DNA of 17,487 nt from Methylophilaceae bacterium UBA5127. Lineage in GTDB: Bacteria; Pseudomonadota; Gammaproteobacteria; Burkholderiales; Methylophilaceae. The notes under the pieces were generated by a model. The model saw nothing but the letters and a program-made list of their open reading frames with translations. It ran no database searches and was not told the origin of the DNA. The first letter of the stretch is position 1. Every line of letters begins with the position of its first letter. This document shows, one piece after another, positions 1 to 7,684 of the stretch. The translations under genes and the position numbers were made by a program. The stretch spans positions 637 through 18,123 of the forward strand of contig DHYP01000002.1 in NCBI GenBank assembly GCA_002414145.1, given 5' to 3'.

Positions 1-74
1 GCAGAAAACAAGCCAGCAACCCGCGAGAGTGCACCCGCTTCATTTTCCATGAGGAGAGAAATGATGTGTTTCAT
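1..74 (-). CDS. ilvH: Acetolactate synthase small (regulatory) subunit, N-terminal fragment
   Basis: Reading leftwards from 74, the frame gives MKHIISLLMENEAGALSRVA followed by GLFSA. This is the start of the ACT domain of the acetohydroxy acid synthase regulatory subunit, whose family typically opens with M-x-HI-x-S-x-L-x-ENE-x-GALSRV-x-GLFS. The subunit binds valine and confers feedback inhibition and full activity on the large subunit. Only 24 codons plus two bases lie in the window; the rest continues off the left edge. The ATG shares its first base with the last base of the ilvB stop codon (TAATG), so the two are almost certainly translationally coupled and made in fixed proportion. The identification is firm for so short a piece because both the sequence and the position immediately after ilvB agree. 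Confidence 0.93.
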   Translation of the reverse strand, partial: MKHIISLLMENEAGALSRVAGLFS

Positions 75-1819
75 TATTTATCTCCCATGGCTTTTGGTAA
101 TTCCATTTGTGATAAACCTTTGCCATTTTCCACCATCGGGAACACGTTTTCAGATTGCTCAGTAATGAAGTCCATAAATACAAATTTGTCTTTTTTAGCG
201 AAAGCTTCTTTTAATGCGCCTTCAACATCGCTTGGTTTAGTAATCTGTATGCCGACATGGCCGTAGGATTCTGCTAGTTTTACAAAGTCTGGCAGGCTGT
301 CCATATAAGATTCTGAATAACGATTCTCGTAAAAGAACTCTTGCCATTGACGTACCATACCTAAGTAGCGGTTGTTCAATAAAATGACTTTAATCGGCAA
401 GTGGTATTGCGCACAGGTAGAAAGTTCTTGAATGTTCATTTGAATGCTGCCTTCGCCCGTCACGCAAGCTACCTGTGCATTCTTATCTGCAAACTGACAG
501 CCCATCGCATAAGGCAAACCAACGCCCATGGTGCCTAAACCACCTGAGTTAATCCAGCGACGTGGTTTGTCGAACTTGTAATATTGTGCCGCCCACATTT
601 GGTGTTGACCTACGTCTGAAGTAATGTAGGCATCTCCTTTAGTGACTTCCCATAGTTTTTCAATGACGTATTGTGGTTTGATGACTGTATCAGACTGCTC
701 GTAGCGACCGCCATGTACCAAGCGCCATTCATTAATCTGCTTCCACCAGTCGCTGATGTCAGAAGATGCCTTTTCTTCCGTCAATATATGGTTCATTTCG
801 GCGAGTACAGAATGTACATCACCAACAATCGGCACATCTACTTTTACACGTTTCGATATGCTAGAAGGATCAACATCAACATGAATGATGGTGCGTTTTT
901 GGCTGGCAAAGTGCGCAGGGTTGCCAATGACGCGGTCGTCGAAACGTGCGCCAACAGCAATCAAAACGTCACAGTTTTGCATCGCCATGTTGGCTTCATA
1001 AGTACCCTGCATACCCAACATACCTACAAACTGTTTATCTGTAGCAGGGTAGCCACCTAAACCCATTAGGGTATTGGTCACGGGGTAATTCAATGCGCGT
1101 GCCAGTTTCACCAACTCCTCAGCGCCATTGCCCAATACCAAGCCGCCACCAGTATAAATCATTGGACGTTTGGCACCTAATAGTAGCTTAACGGCTTTTT
1201 TGATTTGACCGCTATGTCCTTTTAGGATTGGGTTGTAAGAACGCATCTCAACTGATTTTGGATACATGTAATCGGCAGTATGTGCGGTAATATCTTTAGG
1301 GATATCAACGACTACTGGGCCTGGACGACCAGTCGCAGCAATGTAAAATGCTTTTTTGAGAGTAGCTGCGATGTCTTTGACATCTTTTACCAAAAAGTTA
1401 TGCTTTACACATGGGCGTGTGATGCCCACCATGTCTACTTCTTGGAAAGCATCCATGCCGATAGCGGGTACTGGCACTTGCCCACTAATCACAACAAGTG
1501 GAATGGAATCCATATATGCTGTAGCAATACCTGTAATGGCATTGGTTGCACCAGGGCCACTGGTTACAAGTGCAACACCTACTTCACCAGTTGCACGTGA
1601 GTACGCATCTGCTGCATGTACAGCGGCTTGCTCATGACGCACCAGAATATGTTTAAAGCCATTTTGTTTATAGATGGCATCATAGATGTGCAATACCGCA
1701 CCACCAGGATAGCCAAATACAAATTTGACTTTCTCCTCATTAAGGCAACGAATAACGATTTCAGCCCCAGTAATTGGTTTGGCGCTAGTTTCGTTTGCAT
1801 GATGTCCGTTCGAATCCAT
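74..1819 (-). CDS. ilvB: Acetolactate synthase (AHAS) large catalytic subunit
   Basis: This is the thiamine-diphosphate enzyme that joins two pyruvates, or pyruvate and 2-oxobutyrate, in the first common step of valine, leucine and isoleucine synthesis. From the ATG at 1819 it has 581 residues, normal for the family. Visible hallmarks are the FGYPGGAVL segment, the catalytic Glu in RHEQAA (residue 63), the SGPGATN loop, the FAD/central domain, and the C-terminal ThDP motif written GEGSIQMN...LNN, followed by RYLGMVRQWQ. The usual GDG of the ThDP motif is GEG here; I recall this as common in betaproteobacterial AHAS. The frame extends upstream to an ATG at 1861, adding 14 residues, but that ATG has no ribosome-binding site. 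The 1819 ATG has AAGG four bases upstream and a good -10 box inside the extension. It is followed directly by ilvH. Confidence 0.95.
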   Translation of the reverse strand: MDSNGHHANETSAKPITGAEIVIRCLNEEKVKFVFGYPGGAVLHIYDAIYKQNGFKHILVRHEQAAVHAADAYSRATGEVGVALVTSGPGATNAITGIATAYMDSIPLVVISGQVPVPAIGMDAFQEVDMVGITRPCVKHNFLVKDVKDIAATLKKAFYIAATGRPGPVVVDIPKDITAHTADYMYPKSVEMRSYNPILKGHSGQIKKAVKLLLGAKRPMIYTGGGLVLGNGAEELVKLARALNYPVTNTLMGLGGYPATDKQFVGMLGMQGTYEANMAMQNCDVLIAVGARFDDRVIGNPAHFASQKRTIIHVDVDPSSISKRVKVDVPIVGDVHSVLAEMNHILTEEKASSDISDWWKQINEWRLVHGGRYEQSDTVIKPQYVIEKLWEVTKGDAYITSDVGQHQMWAAQYYKFDKPRRWINSGGLGTMGVGLPYAMGCQFADKNAQVACVTGEGSIQMNIQELSTCAQYHLPIKVILLNNRYLGMVRQWQEFFYENRYSESYMDSLPDFVKLAESYGHVGIQITKPSDVEGALKEAFAKKDKFVFMDFITEQSENVFPMVENGKGLSQMELPKAMGDK

Positions 1820-1842
1820 AAAACCTTGATTTTTTACTAATA

Positions 1843-1872
1843 ATTGTAGAACCCTCAACATTAACTGTTTAA
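1843..1872 (-). promoter_or_regulatory. Candidate ilvB promoter
   Basis: On the minus strand TACAAT (1848-1843, five of six matches to the -10 consensus) lies 18 bases downstream of TTAAAC (1872-1867, a weak -35). Predicted transcription would begin near 1836, about 17 bases before the preferred ATG at 1819 and downstream of the alternative ATG at 1861. The element therefore supports the shorter protein. It is seen by eye only, and the -35 match is poor. Confidence 0.35.
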
Positions 1873-1977
1873 GTGCATTTGGTCAAGTTTGAGTGGGTGT
1901 TGTTTGTTTTAGTGATGACAAACAATTCGCTTGTGGGTCAAAAAATATCTTAATATTGAAAACGTTAGGGATTAAAC
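1862..1977. other. Intergenic region between the GspE-like ATPase gene and ilvB
   Basis: This 116-base gap holds part of the candidate ilvB promoter. I see no convincing terminator for the ATPase gene (only a 4-bp AT stem near 1950), no RNA gene, and no leader ORF that ends before ilvB. The in-frame Leu/Val-rich codons from 1861 to 1820 lie just downstream of this gap. Confidence 0.5.
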
Positions 1978-3774
1978 TTATTGATCGATTGGAGGTGCCA
2001 CTTTGAGCACTTCTTCAACCGTGGTGAGGCCAGCGGCAATTTTTTCAGCGCCGTTGAGCAGTAATGGTTGCATGCCTTCTTGATAAGCAGTGGTTCTGAG
2101 TACTGCTAAATCCGTATGTGGGGAGATGAGCTTTTTAATTTTGCTGGTAAATGTCAGCATCTCATAGATGCCACTTCTGCCACGGTACCCAGTATTTCGG
2201 CATTCCAAACATCCGACAGCCTTCATTGCTTTGCTTGGTTTGGTTCCCTTGAAGGGATAAGTAACGGATGTCCACTCTTCATCGGTCAACTCAGTAGGCG
2301 CTTTACACGCTGGACAAAGTGTACGCACGAGTCTTTGTGCCATAATGCCGACGATACTGGAGTGTATCAAGTAAGCGGGGACGCCTAAATCCAGTAAGCG
2401 TGTAACTGCAGCTGGCGCATCATTAGTATGTAATGTAGAAAGCACCAAATGGCCAGTGAGTGCTGCCTGAATCGCCATGTCGGCGGTTTCCATATCACGA
2501 ATTTCACCTACCATGATAATGTCAGGGTCTTGACGCATCAGCGTACGGATACCTTCAGCAAAGCCAAGTCCCACATTTTGTGTCACTTGCATTTGGTTGA
2601 ATGCAGGCTCTATCATTTCAATCGGGTCTTCAATCGTACTCACGTTGACTTCGGGGGTGGCAAGCTGCTTAAGCGTGGAGTATAACGTGGTGGTTTTGCC
2701 AGAGCCTGTTGGGCCTGTGACCAAGATAATGCCGTTGGGCACTTTCGTCCATTGTGACCATAGCTCTGATTGCTTTTTGGAAAAGCCTAATTTGAGAAAA
2801 TCTTGCACGATGATTTCTGGCGTAAAAATACGCATCACCAGTTTTTCGCCAAATGCGGTGGGCATAGTAGAAAGCCTAAGTTCAATTTCTGTGCCATCTG
2901 TACCAAGCGTTTTAATGCGACCGTCTTGTGGGCGACGTTTTTCTACCATGTCCATGCGCCCCAACAATTTAATGCGACTGGTAATGGCGTTCATGATGTT
3001 GCTAGGTAGTTGATACACTTGATGCAGCACACCGTCGATTCTAAAGCGCATCACACCCATATTTCGACGCGGTTCCAGATGGATGTCACTGGCACGCTGT
3101 TCAAATGCGTATTTGAGTAACCAGTCTACAATGTTGACAACATGCTGTTCATTGGCATCCAAATTTTTATCTTTGCCCAATTCAATGAGCTGTTCAAAGT
3201 TTTGAACGCCAAGAATCTGACCTGTTTTAGCCAAATTGGCTTGATTGATAGACGTAGCAAGATTGTAAATTTCAGGCAAGTAACGGTTGATTTCTAATGG
3301 ATTAGCCATCACCAGTTTAATTTTTAATTGCAATACACGCTCAAGCTCGGTGACCCACTCTGTGTGGAAAGGGTCAGAGGTTGCAATAGTAACAATGTCA
3401 CCTTTGACAGAAATCGGCATGATTTTTAAGCGCTCTGCATATGCTTTAGACATGATCTGCGCTGCGGATGAAAAATCGAGTTTTAGGGGGTCAATATGGT
3501 AATACTCAGTTTTTGCTTGTGTTGCCACAAACTGGCAGAGATGCTCTACAGAAAGTAGCTTGTGCGGAGGCTTTAAATCTTTCCATTTCTGGTCTGCGAT
3601 AATTACTACTGGATGCAGGTTAGAGCTGTCTTTTTTTCTGTCTTTATAGAGCTTTTCTGCATGTTGCTTATCAATTCTGCCATCATTCACCAGCATGCGT
3701 AGCACTTCACCTAAATTGAGTTTGCTTGTTGTTTTTGGGAATTTAGAAGGAGGGAATGCTGAGTGAGTATCCAT
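1978..3774 (-). CDS. GspE/PilB-family type II secretion / type IV pilus assembly ATPase (orphan)
   Basis: This is a 598-residue secretion ATPase of the GspE/PulE/PilB/MshE group, whose hexamers power assembly of pilus or pseudopilus fibres from the cytoplasmic face of the inner membrane. An N-terminal domain of the T2SSE_N/MshEN type spans about residues 20-170. The catalytic part follows, with Walker A GPTGSGKT at 354-361, the Asp box around STIEDPIE (379-386), Walker B IIMVGEIRD at 419-427, the His box around LSTLHTND (445-452), and a zinc tetracysteine formed by Cys487, 490, 522 and 525. The zinc motif separates it from PilT/PilU retraction ATPases. The stretch AAVTRLLDLGVPAYLIHSS and GYRGRSGIYEML resemble GspE slightly more than PilB. 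No other gsp, pil or msh gene adjoins it; its neighbours are nadC upstream and ilvB downstream on the same strand. Family is certain; the machine it serves is not. Confidence 0.9.
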   Translation of the reverse strand: MDTHSAFPPSKFPKTTSKLNLGEVLRMLVNDGRIDKQHAEKLYKDRKKDSSNLHPVVIIADQKWKDLKPPHKLLSVEHLCQFVATQAKTEYYHIDPLKLDFSSAAQIMSKAYAERLKIMPISVKGDIVTIATSDPFHTEWVTELERVLQLKIKLVMANPLEINRYLPEIYNLATSINQANLAKTGQILGVQNFEQLIELGKDKNLDANEQHVVNIVDWLLKYAFEQRASDIHLEPRRNMGVMRFRIDGVLHQVYQLPSNIMNAITSRIKLLGRMDMVEKRRPQDGRIKTLGTDGTEIELRLSTMPTAFGEKLVMRIFTPEIIVQDFLKLGFSKKQSELWSQWTKVPNGIILVTGPTGSGKTTTLYSTLKQLATPEVNVSTIEDPIEMIEPAFNQMQVTQNVGLGFAEGIRTLMRQDPDIIMVGEIRDMETADMAIQAALTGHLVLSTLHTNDAPAAVTRLLDLGVPAYLIHSSIVGIMAQRLVRTLCPACKAPTELTDEEWTSVTYPFKGTKPSKAMKAVGCLECRNTGYRGRSGIYEMLTFTSKIKKLISPHTDLAVLRTTAYQEGMQPLLLNGAEKIAAGLTTVEEVLKVAPPIDQ

Positions 3775-3822
3775 AAGTATTAAGTGATGCCTATTGATTC
3801 AATATGAGTTAACGCGTTGATT

Positions 3823-4698
3823 TTAGTTCATTTTAACACGCATGCTTAAGTCTATGGCATGAATGTGCTTAGTCAGGCTGCCAATGGAGATACGATTGAC
3901 ACCAGTTTCGGCAATGGCGCGGATGGTGAGTAAATTAACATTGCCAGAGGCCTCTAGTATTGCGCGCCCTTGATTCTCTGACACTGCTTCGCGTAATTGG
4001 TCTAGATTAAAATTGTCCAATAAGATGCTTTTAGCGCCAGCTGCAAGCGCTTCTTTCAATTGATTAATATTTTCAACTTCAATTTGTATACTGGTGGTTT
4101 TGTTCAGTTTAAATGCTGCGTCAAGTGCAGCATGGATACTGCCAGCTGTCATGATATGGTTTTCTTTAATGAGGATGCCGTCGTATAAAGCAAGGCGCTG
4201 ATTGTATCCACCACCCACAGTGACCGCATATTTTTGAGCTAAACGTAGGCCTGGTATTGTTTTGCGTGTGTCCAATATGAGTGTGGATAATCCTTCAATG
4301 GCTTTGACATACTGGCGTGTGACAGTCGCTGTGGCGCTGAGTGTTTGTAAAAAATTAAGAGCAGTGCGTTCTGCGCTTAACATAGCACGTGCATTGCCCT
4401 TGATTTCGCATAGCGTCTGATTCGGGAGTAGCGTCTCGCCTTCTGCAACATGCCAGACTAGCTGTGCATGGGTGTCTAATTGCTTAAAGCATGCATTTAC
4501 CCAGTCAATACCGCAGATAACCGCGCTTTCTCTCGCGATGATAGTGGCTTCGGCCATTTTTGCTGCATCAATGAGTTCTGCAGTGAGGTCACCGTTTCCC
4601 ATGTCTTCTTGCAAGCAGTGTCTAACTGAAGTACTAACGAACTGCTGGAATGCAGCGGAATCTTTTGGAAATTGTTGGGTAAATAGCGGTATTGTCAT
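3823..4698 (-). CDS. nadC: Nicotinate-nucleotide pyrophosphorylase (quinolinate phosphoribosyltransferase)
   Basis: It converts quinolinate and phosphoribosyl pyrophosphate into nicotinate mononucleotide with loss of CO2, the entry point of de novo NAD synthesis. At 291 residues it has normal length. The N-terminal CLQEDMGNGDLTAELI segment, the SAERTALNFLQTLSATAT helix, the ILDTRKTIPGLRLAQKYAV phosphate-binding stretch, GGGYNQRLALYDGILIKENHI, the EVEN segment and the C-terminal LEASGNV / IGSLTKH barrel-end phosphate sites are all present. Upstream of the ATG only a weak purine-rich AAAG is visible as a ribosome-binding site. It lies 48 bases upstream of the GspE-like ATPase gene on the same strand and diverges from the glutathione S-transferase gene, with a palindromic -10-like element between them. 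Confidence 0.96.
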   Translation of the reverse strand: MTIPLFTQQFPKDSAAFQQFVSTSVRHCLQEDMGNGDLTAELIDAAKMAEATIIARESAVICGIDWVNACFKQLDTHAQLVWHVAEGETLLPNQTLCEIKGNARAMLSAERTALNFLQTLSATATVTRQYVKAIEGLSTLILDTRKTIPGLRLAQKYAVTVGGGYNQRLALYDGILIKENHIMTAGSIHAALDAAFKLNKTTSIQIEVENINQLKEALAAGAKSILLDNFNLDQLREAVSENQGRAILEASGNVNLLTIRAIAETGVNRISIGSLTKHIHAIDLSMRVKMN

Positions 4699-4704
4699 GC
4701 TTTA

Positions 4705-4714
4705 CATTATAATG
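4705..4714. promoter_or_regulatory. Palindromic -10 element shared by nadC and the GST gene
   Basis: The decamer CATTATAATG is its own reverse complement and presents a perfect TATAAT on each strand (plus 4708-4713, minus 4711-4706). It sits in the 45-base gap between the divergent nadC and GST starts. For the plus strand, initiation near 4720 would fit the ATG at 4744 and rule out the GTG at 4714. For the minus strand, initiation near 4699 would leave nadC with almost no leader. Neither direction has a convincing -35 box, so promoter activity is inferred. Confidence 0.4.
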
Positions 4715-4743
4715 TGTTTGTTACTCAATTACTTAAAACTAAT

Positions 4744-5367
4744 ATGCAGCTTTTTTATACAGTAAATAGCCCTTACGCGCGCAAAGTGCGCATTGTTGCC
4801 AGCGAAAAACATGTGGATTTAGAACTCAAAGAAGTCGTGTTGACTGATCCAGATTGCCCTGTAGGTCAGCATAATCCTCTAGGAAAAGTACCTGTGTTAG
4901 TGATGGAAGATGGCGAGGCGTTATATGATTCAAGAGTGATTGTTGAATTTTTGGATTATCGCACACCCGTTTCACATTTGATTCCGCAGGATCACACCGC
5001 AAAAATAAAAGTACGTCGGTGGGAGGCGTTGGCTGATGGTGTTTGTGATGCAGCGGTGGCGGTGATGCTTGAACAGCGCAAACCAGTTGAGTTGCAATCG
5101 CAAATGCATATTGATAAGCAAATGGCTAAAGTTGTTGCTGGAATGACGCGATTAGATGCTGATCTCGTCAAAAAGAAGTGGTGTGTTAACGAAACGTTTA
5201 GCCTCGCGGACATTGCGCTGGGATGTATGTTGGGTTATTTTGATCTCAGGTTTAAAGACATGCGTTGGGATCATAAGAGCTGGCAGGATAAATTTCCTAA
5301 TCTGGCCAAGCATTACAGTGTATTAGTAAAGCGCCCCAGTTTTAAGCAGACAATGCCTGTCGCTTAA
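4744..5367 (+). CDS. Glutathione S-transferase family protein, YibF-like
   Basis: The product is a 207-residue cytosolic protein with the two-domain GST layout. The N-terminal thioredoxin-like half (about 1-78) starts MQLFYTVNSPYARKVRIVAS, with Ser9 in the position where many such GSTs activate glutathione. It has the cis-proline loop NPLGKVPVLV and the gamma-glutamyl binding DSRVIVEFLD. The helical C-terminal half contains KVRRWEALADGVCDAAVAVM and FSLADIALGCMLGYFDLRF, the pattern of the E. coli YibF subgroup. Substrate is unknown; SspA-type stringent starvation proteins are a less likely alternative. The frame can be extended to a GTG at 4714, but the fold starts at the ATG at 4744, so I use that. 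It converges on the small conserved gene ending at 5386, with 18 bases between the stops. Confidence 0.85.
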   Translation: MQLFYTVNSPYARKVRIVASEKHVDLELKEVVLTDPDCPVGQHNPLGKVPVLVMEDGEALYDSRVIVEFLDYRTPVSHLIPQDHTAKIKVRRWEALADGVCDAAVAVMLEQRKPVELQSQMHIDKQMAKVVAGMTRLDADLVKKKWCVNETFSLADIALGCMLGYFDLRFKDMRWDHKSWQDKFPNLAKHYSVLVKRPSFKQTMPVA

Positions 5368-5385
5368 GGCGGTGGTCTTTAGTCT

Positions 5386-5718
5386 TTAAATCTCAGGAAA
5401 ATCGTCATCTAATAAGCGTAAACGTTTATGATTGTTTCTGCGCATAGACTGTCTATCATTTAAACGTTTTTGTGCGGCAGAGGGGAAATCGGTAAATTGA
5501 ACAAGATTTCTCTCAATCAGGATATTGATTAAGTCTTCCAGGACACGTGCCAATTGAATGTCGCTTTCGCGAAAAGCGGAGTGGCTGTTGAGTTGCGCTT
5601 CAAGAAATGCCAAATAAGCTTTGTCATTTGGCTCGATTTGCTGCCACCCATCACCCAAGCTTTCATTGGTGCTTGCGGCAACAATTTCGCCTTGCTCATT
5701 TTTTAATACGTAAGCCAT
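5386..5718 (-). CDS. Small conserved protein ('tryptophan synthase subunit beta-like', a misnomer)
   Basis: From the ATG at 5718 the product has 110 residues and starts MAYVLKNEQGEIVAAS. This matches a small protein widespread in beta- and gammaproteobacteria with a layout of MAYV-(K/R)-(N/D)-x-x-G-x-I at the start, a central VLEDLINILIERNLVQFTDFP segment, and a basic tail with AQKRLNDRQSMR. Databases often label it 'tryptophan synthase subunit beta like', but it contains no pyridoxal-phosphate enzyme fold and is too short for one. Function is unknown. The minus-strand frame opens at 5787, but the extra 23 residues are unlike the family, and AGGG six bases before the 5718 ATG supports the shorter form. 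It follows the TPR gene after 104 bases, so it may have its own promoter. The C-terminal RRNNHKRLRLL is strongly basic. Confidence 0.75.
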   Translation of the reverse strand: MAYVLKNEQGEIVAASTNESLGDGWQQIEPNDKAYLAFLEAQLNSHSAFRESDIQLARVLEDLINILIERNLVQFTDFPSAAQKRLNDRQSMRRNNHKRLRLLDDDFPEI

Positions 5719-5822
5719 ATCACACCCTAAAGTCCAACTTGCATCGTTGGGGGTTATTTTATTTGTAGATGATAGGTTTAGATTCAACGAACAAGTGGCA
5801 AAATGTACATTACTTTGTATTT

Positions 5823-6572
5823 TTAATGCTTAATATTGATGGCTTCATTAAGCGCATCAAACAAAGGCTGATGAATGGCACGCGAGTGTTTGTTCCAATG
5901 CTTCCAATCTTTGTCTAGTTCTTCTTTGAGGCGAGTGGCTGTAGCCAAGTCCCCTGATTTTGCTGCCCAAATGGCGTACTCGGCACGTGATTCCGCGGAG
6001 CCAAACGTGGTGGTGGCGTAGATAAATTCGTCTCGTGCCTTGATATTGTCGGCTAATGCAGCATAACATTTGGCGAGCAGGACGCTGACTTGCTCAGCTC
6101 TAAAGTTTTCCTGTTGCTGTCTGAGTGCTAGCAATAAATTCAGTGCAGGTTGCACTTGATTGACATGTAACTTTGCTTTTGCGGCACCAAAACATAGTTC
6201 TGGGTCATTTGCAAAAGGGCCAGCAAGGCATGCATCGAATTGCGCAACCGCTTCCTGATACTCGCCTGCATTGTCTAAAGCCGCAGCTAAACGGATTCTG
6301 TTTTGGATGGTTGCGGTTAAATCAAAGGCTTCTTTTGCTTCGCGCAGTTCGCGGGTTGGGTCAAGTAACCGAATGGCTTTGCTGGAGACTTTTCTGATGC
6401 CACGCTCCATTTGAGATGCTGGCATGTATTCAGTTAAGAAATAAACCAAACTGCCTAGTAAGGGAAAAGAAAATAAAATGATGAGCCAGTACATCTGGCG
6501 CCCAGTCCTGATGGCGTGAATAGCAAAAAAAATGGCAATAATAATGTGGATACCAAGTCCTAAAAAAGGCAT
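5823..6572 (-). CDS. Inner-membrane-anchored TPR protein with PLDc_N-type hairpin
   Basis: This 249-residue protein has two hydrophobic segments at its N terminus (about residues 4-20 and 27-45). They are separated by the short basic turn IRTGRQ, with the pattern R-x-x-YWLIILFSFPLLGSLVYF that resembles the membrane hairpin at the start of cardiolipin synthases (PLDc_N). Instead of a phospholipase domain, what follows (about 85-235) is alpha-helical and TPR-like: units such as NAGEYQEAVAQFDACLAG, AALADNIKARDEFIYATT and KSGDLATATRLKEEL have the small/large spacing of tetratricopeptide repeats. The soluble part is likely a protein-binding scaffold; on which side of the membrane I cannot say. I do not know a specific function. 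The gene begins 17 bases after mnmA and is likely co-transcribed with it. Confidence 0.7.
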   Translation of the reverse strand: MPFLGLGIHIIIAIFFAIHAIRTGRQMYWLIILFSFPLLGSLVYFLTEYMPASQMERGIRKVSSKAIRLLDPTRELREAKEAFDLTATIQNRIRLAAALDNAGEYQEAVAQFDACLAGPFANDPELCFGAAKAKLHVNQVQPALNLLLALRQQQENFRAEQVSVLLAKCYAALADNIKARDEFIYATTTFGSAESRAEYAIWAAKSGDLATATRLKEELDKDWKHWNKHSRAIHQPLFDALNEAINIKH

Positions 6573-6589
6573 ATTTGTCGCTCACTCAG

Positions 6590-7684
6590 TTAAATTGATG
6601 AAGTAATGATGCCACCACCCAAACAAACGTTGCTTTCATAAACGACAGCTGATTGCCCAGGGGTAATCGCCCACTGTGGTTGACCAAATCTAATTTCAAT
6701 TTCTTCATTGGTGATTTTATCAATTTCGCATGGTGCATCAGGTTGACGATACCTTGTTTTTGCGGCGTATACCCAGTTGGTTTTAGGTTGTTTGTCACTA
6801 ATCCAATGTAACTGGCTGGCACGCAGACCGTCACTTTGTAGCAAAGGATGCTCGTGCCCCTGAACCACGATAAGTTCATTCCTTTCCATATTTTTTGCGG
6901 CAACAAACCAAGGCTCGCCATTGCTGTCGCGGCTTCCGCCAATTTTTAATCCCTGGCGTTGCCCTAATGTATAGTACATCAGTCCGTCGTGTTGTCCGAC
7001 TAGCTTGCCTTCAGGGGTTTTTATGTCACCAGGCTGGCGAGGCAAATAGCGCTGTAGAAACTCTTGAAAAGGACGTTCGCCAATAAAGCAAATCCCAGTG
7101 GAGTCTTTTTTTTCTGCATTGGACAAGCCTGCTTCACGTGCCATTTCTCTTACTTCGCGCTTTAAATATTCACCAAGTGGAAACAGTGTTTTTGATAACT
7201 GCGCCTGATTCAGGCGATGCAGGAAATAGCTTTGATCTTTGCTGCCATCGTCAGCTTTTAAAAGCTGATACTCGCCAGCTTGAATTGGATTTTCACGCAC
7301 CTTTGCATAGTGCCCAGTGGCAATCAGGTCTGCACCCATACCTAGTGCGTGATCTAAAAAGGCTTTAAATTTAATTTCGGCATTGCATAATATGTCTGGG
7401 TTCGGCGTACGACCAGCTTGATACTCATCTAAAAAGTTAGCAAAGACGCGGTCTTTGTACTCTTTACTAAAGTTTACTGCTTCAATCTCTATGCCAAGCT
7501 TGTCAGCGACAGAAACTGCATCAATTAAATCTTGTTTGGACGAGCAATACTCATCGGTATCGTCATCCTCCCAGTTTTTCATGAATAGCCCTGTGACCTG
7601 ATAGCCTTGTTGTTTGAGCAGCATTGCGGTCACTGAAGAATCTACGCCGCCAGAAAGTCCTACAATCACATGCGGTTGATTCAT
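6590..7684 (-). CDS. mnmA: tRNA-specific 2-thiouridylase
   Basis: MnmA installs sulfur at C2 of the wobble uridine (U34) of tRNAs for Lys, Glu and Gln, using ATP to adenylate the base and persulfide sulfur delivered by the Tus relay from IscS. The 364-residue product starts [20 protein letters not shown]; the PP-loop SGGVDSS is at 11-17, the catalytic cysteine is Cys100 in NPDILCN, and the persulfide-carrying partner is Cys199 in [15 protein letters not shown] (123-127), DQSYFL (150-155) and TLGQRQGL (239-246) are also conserved. The frame is open to 7753, but residues before the 7684 ATG are not part of the family and overlap nudJ. A GGGGGA ribosome-binding site precedes the ATG. The ATG overlaps the nudJ stop as ATGA, indicating coupled translation. 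Confidence 0.96.
   Translation of the reverse strand: MNQPHVIVGLSGGVDSSVTAMLLKQQGYQVTGLFMKNWEDDDTDEYCSSKQDLIDAVSVADKLGIEIEAVNFSKEYKDRVFANFLDEYQAGRTPNPDILCNAEIKFKAFLDHALGMGADLIATGHYAKVRENPIQAGEYQLLKADDGSKDQSYFLHRLNQAQLSKTLFPLGEYLKREVREMAREAGLSNAEKKDSTGICFIGERPFQEFLQRYLPRQPGDIKTPEGKLVGQHDGLMYYTLGQRQGLKIGGSRDSNGEPWFVAAKNMERNELIVVQGHEHPLLQSDGLRASQLHWISDKQPKTNWVYAAKTRYRQPDAPCEIDKITNEEIEIRFGQPQWAITPGQSAVVYESNVCLGGGIITSSI

Noticed and set aside
430..480. GEG instead of GDG in the ThDP motif of AHAS as a sign of an inactive enzyme
   Set aside because: The rest of the active site is intact, glutamate can still bind the metal, and I recall the same form in other betaproteobacterial AHAS proteins.
671..1060. 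Plus-strand ORF of 129 codons opposite ilvB
   Set aside because: It lies wholly antisense to a firmly identified gene, has no ribosome-binding site or recognisable domain, and is explained by codon bias of ilvB.
2597..3013. Plus-strand ORF of 138 codons opposite the GspE-like ATPase gene
   Set aside because: It is the antisense shadow of the Walker A/B region of the ATPase; its translation shows no family features.
3810..3820. AACGCGTT palindrome between nadC and the ATPase gene
   Set aside because: An isolated 8-base palindrome with no partner site or promoter context is not enough for a regulatory call.
5734..5750. Inverted repeat CCAAC / GTTGG before the small conserved gene
   Set aside because: A 5-bp stem with a 7-base loop is expected by chance; it does not cover the ribosome-binding site.
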